Part shown: positions 56,853-64,000 of the stretch, piece after piece | Layout: every line of letters starts with the position of its first letter | Position numbering within the stretch: the first letter of the stretch is position 1 | Origin: Candidatus Zhuqueibacterota bacterium | GTDB lineage: Bacteria > Zhuqueibacterota > Zhuqueibacteria > Thermofontimicrobiales > Thiofontviventaceae | Length of the DNA stretch: 64,000 bases | Direction of reading: 5' to 3' | Assembly (NCBI GenBank): GCA_016931935.1 | Contig: JAFGDW010000221.1 | Location: forward strand, 1-64,000 | The notes under the pieces: model-generated | What the model was told of the DNA's origin: nothing | Seen by the model: only the letters and a program-made list of their open reading frames with translations | The model's database searches: none | Program-made: the position numbers and the translations under genes

Positions 56853-57581
56853 TTGCGTTATGCACTAATTTCTGATATCCATGCCAACCTGGAAGCGCTG
56901 ATTTCTGTACTTTCGCATATCGAAACACAACACATTGATTCGATTGTTTGTTTGGGCGATATTGTCGGATATGGCCCGTCTCCGAATGAATGCATCGACT
57001 TGATTGCACAGTCGTGCGATATCATTCTTACAGGAAACCATGATTTTTCCTGCATTGACAGTGATGAAAAATATCGTTTTAATCAATATGCACGTATTGC
57101 CATTGAATGGACGAATTCTGAATTGACGGAAGCATCTCGTGCTGTTTTAAACGACGTGAAACTTGAAGACCGTATTGATCAATATTTACTCGTTCATTCA
57201 AGTCCGGATGATCCGATCATGTGGAATTATATCATCACCCTGGAGCATGCAATCGAAAATTTTGGCACGTTTGATGATGTGGCATGTTTTTTGGGACATA
57301 CTCATGTACCGGTTGTGTTTAATAAAAAGGAAGCAGGTTCGTACGGTTTGATTCGGAACAATCCGGTTACACTGTTTCAAACTGAACAATATTTGATCAA
57401 TGTTGGAAGTGTTGGTCAGCCCAGGGATGGAAATGTCGATGCATCGTACGGAATTTTAGACACATCAAATCGTGAATATGAAAATATTCGCATCCCGTAT
57501 GATGTCGCAAAAACACAAACAAAAATGGAAGAGATAGGTTTACCCACCTTTTTAATAAATCGTATGGCTCACGGTAGATAG
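56853..57581 (+). CDS. calcineurin-like metallophosphoesterase
   Basis: The 242-residue protein has the metallophosphoesterase blocks: SDIHANLEAL (D-x-H), GDIVGYGPSPNE (GD-x-x-G), TGNHDFSC (GNH-D), an H in LVHSSPDDP, and GHTHVPVVF (G-H-x-H). It is closest in layout to the YfcE/MJ0936-like predicted phosphodiesterases. The start is a TTG at 56853 with an AGGAGAG ribosome binding site at 56841-56847; no ATG fits as well. A gap of 28 bp separates it from the roadblock gene downstream, so it may belong to the MglA/roadblock transcription unit. The substrate is unknown. Confidence 0.88.
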   Translation: MRYALISDIHANLEALISVLSHIETQHIDSIVCLGDIVGYGPSPNECIDLIAQSCDIILTGNHDFSCIDSDEKYRFNQYARIAIEWTNSELTEASRAVLNDVKLEDRIDQYLLVHSSPDDPIMWNYIITLEHAIENFGTFDDVACFLGHTHVPVVFNKKEAGSYGLIRNNPVTLFQTEQYLINVGSVGQPRDGNVDASYGILDTSNREYENIRIPYDVAKTQTKMEEIGLPTFLINRMAHGR

Positions 57582-57609
57582 ACAACTATGTTTTTGAGGA
57601 GTGAAGGTA

Positions 57610-58119
57610 ATGAATGTTGAAAAAGGAGGAAATGGCCAGCCTGTGGTTCTTTCAGGCGAAATGTATAAGGCTATATCCGAAGTATTATCCGATTTGGCAG
57701 CGAAGACCAGGGCAAAAACCATTATATTTGCTGATTCGAATGGTCACCCGATCACACAACGCGGTCAGACGTCGGAAATTAATATCCCAAATATGGCAGC
57801 GTTGGGAGCAGGCGATTTTGCCGCAACATCAGAAATGGCAAAAATTGTTGGTGAACCGGGTCGGTTTAAATATTTGTATCATGAAGGTGAAAAATCAAAT
57901 GTATATCTTTCCAGTGTCACCGATAATTTTTTGTTGTTGATTGTATTCGATACCAACATTGCATTGGGCATGATTCGGATTTTTACCAAACGAACAATTG
58001 AAAAGCTAACGGAATTACTGAACGAAGCTAAAGGAGAAGAACAAAAGGCTTCGGAATTTCTTGATGTTGAATTCAGTACCTACTTGAATAAGGAACTGGA
58101 TAAGGCTTTCAATTTCTAG
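57610..58119 (+). CDS. roadblock/LC7 domain protein, MglB-like
   Basis: The 169-residue protein contains one roadblock/LC7 domain (TIIFADSNGHPITQRG, AALGAGDFAATSEMAKIVGE, NVYLSSVTDNFLLLIVFD, ALGMIRIFTKRTIEKL), the fold of MglB, the GTPase-activating partner of MglA. Its longer N- and C-terminal extensions distinguish it from the second, shorter roadblock protein 0.8 kb downstream. The ATG at 57610 has a GAGGAG ribosome binding site at 57596-57601; a GTG at 57601 would overlap that site. An MglA-like gene follows after a 210-bp gap bearing a repeat remnant. Confidence 0.85.
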   Translation: MNVEKGGNGQPVVLSGEMYKAISEVLSDLAAKTRAKTIIFADSNGHPITQRGQTSEINIPNMAALGAGDFAATSEMAKIVGEPGRFKYLYHEGEKSNVYLSSVTDNFLLLIVFDTNIALGMIRIFTKRTIEKLTELLNEAKGEEQKASEFLDVEFSTYLNKELDKAFNF

Positions 58120-58189
58120 TAATACGACGTCCGCCCCCGCATCATTATTAATCGTATTTCTGACGGAAGCGGGATAGCCCGGTTAAGCA

Positions 58190-58224
58190 CCTTCGACAAT
58201 ACGAAGATTGAACTTACACCTGAA
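58190..58224. repeat. intergenic repeat remnant, family B
   Basis: CCTTCGACAATACGAAGATTGAACTT shares the word CTTCGACA and the 13-mer GAAGATTGAACTT with the copy at 53241-53316. It lies in the gap between the first roadblock gene and the MglA-like gene. Confidence 0.5.
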
Positions 58225-58329
58225 TAAAAATAGATTTAAGCACAATTATCAGGTAGGGTTATTGCTGTTCGCGTTTCAGAATAATTGCATATCAGACACA
58301 AAATTGAAAATCTATGAATAATTCAGGCT

Positions 58330-58920
58330 ATGTTTATTAATTGGGCGCTTCAGGAAATCAATCTGAAAATTGTTTATTACGGCCCCGGACTGAGCGGAAA
58401 AACAACCAACTTAATTTATATTCATCACAAACTGGATCCGTCAATTCGAGGTGATCTGGTTTCCCTGTCGACAAAAGAAGATCGCACGTTGTTCTTTGAT
58501 TTTTTGCAACTCGAAATGGGGAAAATTGGTGGGAAGACACCGAAATTCAATCTGTATACCGTTCCGGGGCAGGTATATTACGCAACAAGCAGGAAATTAA
58601 TTCTCAACGGAGTAGATGGACTTGTCTTTGTTGCCGACTCCCAAAAGGAAAGAATGGAAGAAAATCTCGACACGCTGCTGGATCTTGAGAAAAATCTGAT
58701 TGAAATAGGTGAAACATTACAGAGTTTTCCCTGGGTAATACAATATAATAAACGTGATTTACCAAACGCCGAAAAAATTAGTACGCTTCAACGAAATTTG
58801 AATTATTTTAATGCGCCTTATTTTGAGAGCCAGGCCCATAATGGAACAGGTGTTTTTCAAACGCTGAAATCTATTATCAACCGGGTAGTTGCTCACATAC
58901 AGGCGAATGGAAATCTTTGA
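58330..58920 (+). CDS. mglA: MglA-like Ras-family GTPase
   Basis: MglA is a small GTPase that sets the leading pole in Myxococcus and drives gliding or twitching polarity. The 196-residue protein is close to MglA over its full length: P-loop GPGLSGKTTN at residues 18-27, LSTKEDRTLFFDFLQLEMG, the characteristic TVPGQVYY switch, RKLILNGVDGLVFVADSQ and the NKRD guanine-specificity motif (YNKRDLPNA). It lies between two roadblock proteins, which in known systems are GAPs or scaffolds of MglA. The next roadblock gene starts 20 bp downstream. Whether the organism glides, twitches or uses this for cell polarity is not shown. Confidence 0.93.
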   Translation: MFINWALQEINLKIVYYGPGLSGKTTNLIYIHHKLDPSIRGDLVSLSTKEDRTLFFDFLQLEMGKIGGKTPKFNLYTVPGQVYYATSRKLILNGVDGLVFVADSQKERMEENLDTLLDLEKNLIEIGETLQSFPWVIQYNKRDLPNAEKISTLQRNLNYFNAPYFESQAHNGTGVFQTLKSIINRVVAHIQANGNL

Positions 58921-58940
58921 TACAGGAATTATAACAGAAA

Positions 58941-59318
58941 ATGGAAAAATCACCTCAAGTAGCAATCGAAAAATTCATGAACCAGATCGTTGGCATGGGT
59001 AATTATGAAATGGCCTTCCTGTTTTCCGAAGAAGGACTGCCAATGGCTGAAGTTTGTGGGCAGGAAACGATTCCAGAAGATCGATTGGTAGAAATGTCGC
59101 TGTTGTTTCAGGAAGTGATGAAAATGGCAGATGTTATCGGTGGCATTTCACAAGTCAGGGAAATTGTTATTGAAGGTTCTAACCGCCGAAAAATAATATT
59201 CCGCTTTTTTCAGGCATTCCATCAGAATTTAATATTATCGTTGGTTATTCCTCCGCGCAAGACATATAAAGGATTGACCAACAAGCTGATGAAACTGGTC
59301 GAAAAAGTATCCGAATAA
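58941..59318 (+). CDS. second roadblock/LC7 domain protein
   Basis: The 125-residue protein is about the size of a single roadblock/LC7 domain (MNQIVGMGNYEMAFLFSEEGLPMAEV, SLLFQEVMKMADVIGGISQVREIVIEGSN, RKIIFRFFQAFHQNLILSLVIP). It begins 20 bp after the MglA-like gene, so the two are certainly co-transcribed. It is clearly diverged from the first roadblock protein, so they probably do different jobs, for example GAP and scaffold (inference). Confidence 0.83.
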   Translation: MEKSPQVAIEKFMNQIVGMGNYEMAFLFSEEGLPMAEVCGQETIPEDRLVEMSLLFQEVMKMADVIGGISQVREIVIEGSNRRKIIFRFFQAFHQNLILSLVIPPRKTYKGLTNKLMKLVEKVSE

Positions 59319-59342
59319 TATGGATTACTTGTTTGTGTTAAT

Positions 59343-59379
59343 AAGCCGCCTTTCTATTTTGTGAGAGTGCGGTTTTTTT
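59343..59379 (+). terminator. probable rho-independent terminator after the second roadblock gene
   Basis: AAGCCGC (59343-59349) pairs with GCGGTTT (59369-59375), with one G-T wobble, around a 19-base loop, followed by TTTTTTT. The loop is long, so efficiency is uncertain. Confidence 0.6.
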
Positions 59380-59397
59380 ATTTTTTTGGGAGGAAAA

Positions 59398-60705
59398 ATG
59401 GATGCATCTAAGCCACGTCGGCTTACAACGTTTTCATGGATATTGTATGATTTTGCCAATACAATTTATTCCATGAACGTTGTTACCATGTACTTTTCGA
59501 CATGGATTGTGGTAGACCTCGGGCGTGGTGATCGTGTGGTTGGGACCGCTAATTCGCTATCTATGATTTTTGTGGCGCTAACGCTGCCAATTTTGGGCGA
59601 AATATCCGATCGCTTCCAACGACGGATGCCGTTTTTATTCATTTATACGCTGGCCTGTGTGTTGGCAACCATCGGAATTGGAGTCATCGGCCAGACCGGG
59701 CTTGACATTGGGATAAAAATTCTATGGGCGGTTTTGTTATATATTGTGGCGAATTATGCATATCAGGGCGGCCTGGTTTTTTATAATTCATTACTACCCT
59801 ACGTCTGTACCCCACGCAGTATTGGGCGCGTATCCGGATATGGAGTTGCATTAGGATATTTCGGTTCAATATTTGGATTAATTATCGCGTTGCCATTTGT
59901 TGAAGGAAGTCTGTACGGATTAAAAATTCCATTTATTGAAGCCGGAGGGAGTGTTGCAGCATTTGTCCCATCCGGGTTGTTGTTTATGGTCTTCGCGATT
60001 CCGATCTTTATCTTCGTAAAAGATCCAGCATCAACGAGCAGTCAATTCAATCACACTATAAACATTAAAGAATCGTTTTCCAAGGTATGGGATAGTTTAT
60101 CCAATACAAGGAAGTATCCTGGCGTCACACGTTTTCTGGTAGCAAAATACTTTTATGAAGATGCAATTCAAACAATAATTATTTTTATGGCAGTCTATGC
60201 CCAAAAAGTTATGGGATTCAGTAAGGGGGAAACAACGACGTTCTTTATAATTGTTATTCCGTTTGCAATTATCGGCTCCGCGTTATGCGGAATTGTGACA
60301 GACCATTTCGGGCCGAAAAAGACATTAATGATTGTTTTGTTTGGCTGGATAATAGCATTATCTCTTTTAATAATGACTATGAATATTACCGTATTCTGGA
60401 TATTGAGCGCCAGTGTTGGTATTTTTATGGGGTCAACATGGACAGCCGCTCGCCCGTTGTTAATTTCACTGGTGCCTCAGAAGATGTTGGGAGAATTTTT
60501 CGGGCTTTATTCGTTTTCCGGAAAATTGGCAGCGATTGCTGGTCCGTTGATTTGGTCCGTTGTTGTCGATGTCTTCAATGATCGAGGCGACGTTTTCAAG
60601 TATAAAGCGGCCATTTTTTCATTACTTATTCTTATGTTGATTGGGATATGGATTTTAAGGAAAGTGCCAAATATTTGGAGTAAAGAAAATATTCTTGTTG
60701 AATAA
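59398..60705 (+). CDS. major facilitator transporter, UMF1 family
   Basis: The 435-residue membrane protein has about twelve hydrophobic segments and the UMF1/Atg22-like signature FSWILYDFANTIYSMNVVTMYFSTW at the start, GEISDRFQRRMPFLF in the first cytoplasmic loop, the NSLLPYV segment and GSTWTAARPLLISLVPQ near residue 355. The ATG at 59398 follows a GGGAGGA ribosome binding site at 59388-59394; a TTG at 59386 would precede that site. Members of this family may export amino acids or other metabolites; the substrate is not known. It stands alone, after the terminator of the MglA module. Confidence 0.88.
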   Translation: MDASKPRRLTTFSWILYDFANTIYSMNVVTMYFSTWIVVDLGRGDRVVGTANSLSMIFVALTLPILGEISDRFQRRMPFLFIYTLACVLATIGIGVIGQTGLDIGIKILWAVLLYIVANYAYQGGLVFYNSLLPYVCTPRSIGRVSGYGVALGYFGSIFGLIIALPFVEGSLYGLKIPFIEAGGSVAAFVPSGLLFMVFAIPIFIFVKDPASTSSQFNHTINIKESFSKVWDSLSNTRKYPGVTRFLVAKYFYEDAIQTIIIFMAVYAQKVMGFSKGETTTFFIIVIPFAIIGSALCGIVTDHFGPKKTLMIVLFGWIIALSLLIMTMNITVFWILSASVGIFMGSTWTAARPLLISLVPQKMLGEFFGLYSFSGKLAAIAGPLIWSVVVDVFNDRGDVFKYKAAIFSLLILMLIGIWILRKVPNIWSKENILVE

Positions 60706-60909
60706 AATAATACAACAAACCGTGTCATGTTGCATCAGTGTTGTTCCATGTATGAGACATGTTTTTATGAAAAATTTTTAGCTTGTTCTTTTACAATTTA
60801 TTAAGAAATGCTATAACTGTCATTAATTTTAAAAACTAATGACATAATAGAATTGTTACAAATTGCCATTCATTTCGATGAAAATCCACTCTATCCATGA
60901 AAAATAAAA

Positions 60910-60925
60910 TGGTATAGTGTTTGCA
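60910..60925 (+). promoter_or_regulatory. sigma-54 (-24/-12) promoter
   Basis: TGGTATAGTGTTTGCA matches the sigma-54 consensus TGGCAYRNNNNTTGCW except for one base (T for C at the fourth position). The GG and GC dinucleotides are exactly 10 bp apart. Transcription would start near 60937, leaving a leader of about 35 nt before the ATG at 60973. An NtrC-type activator is encoded at 41556. No other good -24/-12 element was seen in the gaps of this window. Confidence 0.75.
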
Positions 60926-60972
60926 TTTTGGATGATAAATTATCAAAATGTAACTATTTAATAGAGGATTTC

Positions 60973-61527
60973 ATGAAAAAACGATTGGTCATCATTTTGG
61001 GGGTGGGAATATTATTAATGAATAGCGTTAATAATGCGCAGGCGAAAGTGAACAATGACTTGGCAAATCGCTTTGCAGAAATATTGCAATTCAGGAAAGA
61101 TATTTCCTACCAAAACAAAGTGGCATCCACTACAAAAATTACGTCATTATTTATCCGTTCATCCGAAGATCGGGAAATTGATTTGACTGTATTGGTTACA
61201 CACGACGATCACATTACGGAATTGATTCAACGGATGCTAAATGAACACGTCACACCATTGATTTTTTCGGTTTCTACAATGCCATTCGTGGAAACAACAT
61301 TTGATCCGACGGCGTTTGTATTTGAGCAGGGAAACAAACGCTGGTCGCCGGGCGATAAAAATCCGGAAAATTTTGTCTTTCCGCTAGGTGAAGATGAACT
61401 GTTTGGCGGACAAATGTGTGAGCAGGATGTCCATCAGGGCGTGATCATGTTGCCAATGGGTTTTGATCTGAATAAACCGGTAAAAGTTTCCTATAAAAAT
61501 TTTAAGAAGATGTGCCGATTTAAATAG
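60973..61527 (+). CDS. small exported protein of unknown function, sigma-54 controlled
   Basis: The 184-residue protein has a cleavable signal peptide (KKRLVIILGVGILLMNSVNNAQA) followed by a mixed alpha/beta domain. No family was recognised. Visible parts are an amphipathic N-terminal helix, TSLFIRSSEDREIDLTVLVTHDD, a central region with FVETTFDPTAFVFEQGNKRWSPG and two cysteines (one in GGQMCEQD, one in KKMCRF near the end) that could pair. The ATG at 60973 has an AGAGG ribosome binding site; a GTG or ATG further upstream would lie within or before the sigma-54 promoter. A terminator follows closely, so it is a single-gene unit. Confidence 0.75.
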   Translation: MKKRLVIILGVGILLMNSVNNAQAKVNNDLANRFAEILQFRKDISYQNKVASTTKITSLFIRSSEDREIDLTVLVTHDDHITELIQRMLNEHVTPLIFSVSTMPFVETTFDPTAFVFEQGNKRWSPGDKNPENFVFPLGEDELFGGQMCEQDVHQGVIMLPMGFDLNKPVKVSYKNFKKMCRFK

Positions 61528-61563
61528 TATTAATGATTTGCATGTTATAATTGTGATTGAATG

Positions 61564-61590
61564 AGCGATAGTCCTGGCTATCGCTTTTTT
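61564..61590 (+). terminator. rho-independent terminator of the small exported protein gene
   Basis: AGCGATAG and CTATCGCT form a perfect 8-bp stem with loop TCCTGG and run into TTTTTT. It lies 37 bp after the stop codon. Confidence 0.9.
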
Positions 61591-61694
61591 CGTTCAATCA
61601 ACTCTGAAAACTTCGAATGCCATAAAGCCTGGCTTATTGAGTGTATAGCAAATTGTAGGAATTCAGCTTTTTTTGTTGCATGGTGATGAGCTAT

Positions 61695-61757
61695 TCACTC
61701 CTCGACTCCGCTCGGAGTGAAGTCATTGCCAGCGTCAAACTGAGCGGAGTCGAAGTA
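61695..61757. repeat. intergenic repeat, family B variant (CGACTCCGCTC)
   Basis: CGACTCCGCTC (61703-61713) and GAGCGGAGTCG (61742-61752) are perfect inverted 11-mers, in a 608-bp gap that contains no recognised gene. The words are relatives of the family B arms. Confidence 0.65.
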
Positions 61758-61925
61758 TGAAGCGTTGTTCTTATGATTTGCTACATGCTCTGGCTTATTC
61801 TCCACAAAGTATTAAAGTAAAGAAGCTACACAATGAATAATTTTTTAGAGTGATATTTCAATATGATATAGTCTCTAAATACTTGAATCGCATAATCTAC
61901 TAATATTTTTCTTGTAACTATTCAG

Positions 61926-61981
61926 TAGGCCGATGCATCGGAATGACACGCCTGTGCGAGACGGCAAGCTCAGTCGATGCT
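61926..61981 (+). repeat. palindrome-centred repeat, family A, copy 3 (partial)
   Basis: CCGATGCATCGG (61930-61941) followed by CGCCTGTGCGAGACGGCAAGCTCAG repeats the second half of the copy at 44-110. It lies in the same gap as the preceding family B variant. Confidence 0.75.
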
Positions 61982-62198
61982 TAATTCCATAACCTACCTG
62001 AATAGTTACTTTTATTTCGTGTTGCCTGGTGCTTTTTGTGTCTGTGTGGCAAAATCGATACGAAAAACAGAAATATAACAAAGTCGAAAAGGTTGATTTT
62101 GTTTTTAAAAAAATTATTATGAAAATGCTTTTGAATAACGAAAAGGATTTTGTATATTATCGGTTTAATAAATTCAGAAGTAGAAGAAACGAGTTAGT

Positions 62199-64000
62199 AT
62201 GTTATCACGGTATTCGACAGATTTCTCATTTCGTAACATCATCTTAATTCTGTTCTACATAAGCGGAATATCCGCGGCTATTTATCCGATTCTTGGTATC
62301 CGTTTTTTTGTTCTGGTATTTGGTAACACATTTCCTGCAATCTTAACTGTTTTTGTCACCTATTTCTTGGGTGTTATTCTGGGAGCGCTTTTCGGAGGAA
62401 TGTATATTGATGCCAAGTGGTACGAACTTAAAAATTTTACTCGGGCTGAATATTTAACCGGCATCTATTCAATAATTTTTATTCTCTCGATCGATAAATT
62501 ATCCGAAATTTATTTCCCACTGTTTCATTTGAACGTAGATAAAACGACTGCAACACTCATCACAAATTTTATTATATCCATTGCGATTACTTTACCGCTT
62601 TCATTTCTGAGTGGCGCCAAGTTTTCTATTCTAGGCCGCTATTTGGTCAGGCAAGACGCTATCGTCGTGCGTGAACTCGCGATGATGCACAGCGGCCATC
62701 TGTTTGGCTTATCCCTTGGCAGTATTTTGGCGGTTTTATGTGTGCAGGTACTCGGCGTTCGTCTTTCATTTTTCATTGTGCCGGTTTTTAATTTCATCAA
62801 CGCAGCCACCGTAAAAGTGCTACTCATAAAATTTGCACACCCACAGCGACTTGTATCCGAATTTTACGATCAACAATTAAAATATTTTTCAAAACTTAAT
62901 GAAAATATTTCTCCGTTTTTAAAATACTTTGTGCTTGCACTAAATGGCCTGATGAGTTTTGTTGCCGTTAGTTATTTGGTCATTTTATTCCGACCAATTT
63001 TAAATATAACAAGTGGCAATTTATTTGTCCAGGGCCTGCTGTTGGCGTTTGTGTTTTTAAGTATGGCGATCGGAAGTTTTTTGGTTGGCAAAATTACGCG
63101 TGAGGATCGGAATCTTGTTTTTAAGTCGTTTCTGCTTTTAATCGGTTTGTCGGTTTTTATTTTACTATCTGTAATTTATCAACCGAAAATTATTATCTTC
63201 AGCAAAAAACTCTGGTTGCAGCAATACAAATATCTGAGTTATTTTTCATTCATTGATATTATCATATTCGTATTCCTTTCTTATAATTTTATCGGGATGC
63301 TATTACCACTCCTGTATAAAATATACCTCACAAAATTTGAACGGATTGGTAATAATTTTGGACGCTTTTATGCATCCTATTTCATCGGGGTACTACTCGC
63401 CATTCCAACAACGATTTATTTTTTAATTCCTCATATCGGCACAATGCGAAGCGCTGTCGTCTTGGCCACAATTTCATTAGGGACGACTGTTATACTATTT
63501 TCACGCAAGCCGGAAATTCTGGTGATTTATCGGGTGGCGTATGCTGTTCTGGCGATTTCGATATTAGTTGGATTCTTTATGTTCACGCCCGACTATTTTA
63601 CTGTATCCGTTGAAAAGAATGAAAAATTAATACAATCGATAAATACTGATTGCTCGTATTCGGTGCATCGGGATGTCAAAACAAATGACCTCATGTTGAA
63701 AGTGAATGGCGTCATTCAAGGGGGAACGAATTTACCATATCGCTATTCGGATGGCCTGCTTGTCCATCTGCCCATGATATTTGCGGAGAATCCCGATGAT
63801 GTGTTGGTGCTTGGCTTGGGGACTGGTCAGGTTCCGTGGCTGGTTACACGGTATCCGATTGGCAGGGTAGAATGTTGTGAACCGAGCGATGAAATTGTTC
63901 AGTTATCACATTATTTTGTTTCGATTAATAACAATATTTTGAACAATCAACAGTTCAAACTAACAAATTTTGATCCGGTTGCATATTTACAAGTAACAAA
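62199..64000 (+). CDS. membrane protein fused to a spermidine-synthase-like domain (3' end outside the window)
   Basis: From the ATG at 62199 an open frame runs to the window end without a stop: 600 codons, cut by the edge. The first roughly 465 residues are a polytopic membrane region with about twelve hydrophobic segments (for example FVTYFLGVILGALFGGMY and NFGRFYASYFIGVLLA). A cytosolic part follows with VNGVIQGGTNLPYRYSDGLLVHLPM, then the SAM-type motif VLVLGLGTGQVPWLV near residue 535 and VECCEPSDEIVQLSHYF, typical of spermidine/spermine synthases. Such membrane-fused SpeE-like proteins are known in several phyla, but their substrate is uncertain. No strong ribosome binding site precedes the ATG. 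Confidence 0.82.
   Translation, partial: MLSRYSTDFSFRNIILILFYISGISAAIYPILGIRFFVLVFGNTFPAILTVFVTYFLGVILGALFGGMYIDAKWYELKNFTRAEYLTGIYSIIFILSIDKLSEIYFPLFHLNVDKTTATLITNFIISIAITLPLSFLSGAKFSILGRYLVRQDAIVVRELAMMHSGHLFGLSLGSILAVLCVQVLGVRLSFFIVPVFNFINAATVKVLLIKFAHPQRLVSEFYDQQLKYFSKLNENISPFLKYFVLALNGLMSFVAVSYLVILFRPILNITSGNLFVQGLLLAFVFLSMAIGSFLVGKITREDRNLVFKSFLLLIGLSVFILLSVIYQPKIIIFSKKLWLQQYKYLSYFSFIDIIIFVFLSYNFIGMLLPLLYKIYLTKFERIGNNFGRFYASYFIGVLLAIPTTIYFLIPHIGTMRSAVVLATISLGTTVILFSRKPEILVIYRVAYAVLAISILVGFFMFTPDYFTVSVEKNEKLIQSINTDCSYSVHRDVKTNDLMLKVNGVIQGGTNLPYRYSDGLLVHLPMIFAENPDDVLVLGLGTGQVPWLVTRYPIGRVECCEPSDEIVQLSHYFVSINNNILNNQQFKLTNFDPVAYLQVT

Noticed and set aside
58251-58266. AGGTAGGGTTATTGCT upstream of the MglA-like gene as a sigma-54 promoter
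   Set aside because: The GG-N10-GC spacing fits, but three of the conserved bases differ, including the first T. It is much weaker than the element at 60910.
61875-62247. Small frames in the gap before the spermidine-synthase-like gene
   Set aside because: They overlap a family A repeat or run into the next gene's start in another frame, and have no recognisable product.

Overview
The window reads as one contiguous piece of a bacterial chromosome, moderately AT-rich and gene dense. The best guess for the host is a lineage of the Fibrobacterota-Chlorobiota-Bacteroidota neighbourhood, such as Calditrichota or a KSB1-like candidate phylum. This rests on the asparagine-tyrosine-proline-asparagine-proline-phenylalanine C-terminal sorting-type domains, the DUF4159, DUF4175-like and BatA-like proteins, the many exported PPIases and the MglA/roadblock genes. 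The assignment is an inference: there is no rRNA gene or taxonomic marker to settle it. No tRNA, rRNA, CRISPR array, intact insertion sequence or prophage was seen.

Layout. (1) 1-11,100: an operon-like run mnmG-rsmG-murQ-mfd followed by three overlapping or nearly touching parvulin-type PPIase genes, closed by a clear terminator. Two perfect 16-bp parS sites (156-171 and 2070-2085) flank mnmG, so this end is probably close to the replication origin. (2) 11,119-19,396: a DUF4159 protein, a large DUF4175-like membrane coiled-coil protein, a TPR protein, a secreted protein of unknown function and a YjbQ-like protein. (3) 20,038-36,981: one giant gene for a 5,647-residue exported protein. It carries 35 tandem Ig-like repeats of about 97 residues, arranged as a three-domain higher-order unit of exactly 876 nt repeated ten times without an indel. 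An invasin/CARDB-like stalk and a C-terminal sorting-type domain follow. (4) 37,456-44,613: a BatA/von Willebrand A protein, HflX (apparently with a non-standard start codon), an orphan NtrC-type regulator and an exported propeller protein. (5) 44,670-54,007, mostly minus strand: two alpha/beta hydrolases, a possible outer-membrane barrel, PlsC and PlsY, a GH13 glycosidase, a subtilisin-like protease with the same kind of C-terminal domain as the giant protein, and a cyclophilin lipoprotein. (6) 54,220-61,527: PriA, a metallophosphoesterase, a roadblock-MglA-roadblock polarity module, a UMF1-type transporter and a small exported protein behind a strong sigma-54 promoter. (7) 62,199 to the end: a membrane-anchored spermidine-synthase-like protein cut by the window edge.

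The themes that connect the genes are envelope biogenesis (four PPIases, PlsC/PlsY, BatA/DUF4159/DUF4175), export and display of very large surface proteins, and cell polarity (MglA/roadblock). Intergenic spaces repeatedly carry short palindromic repeats of at least two families. The most unusual feature is the giant protein and its strictly regular higher-order repeat.
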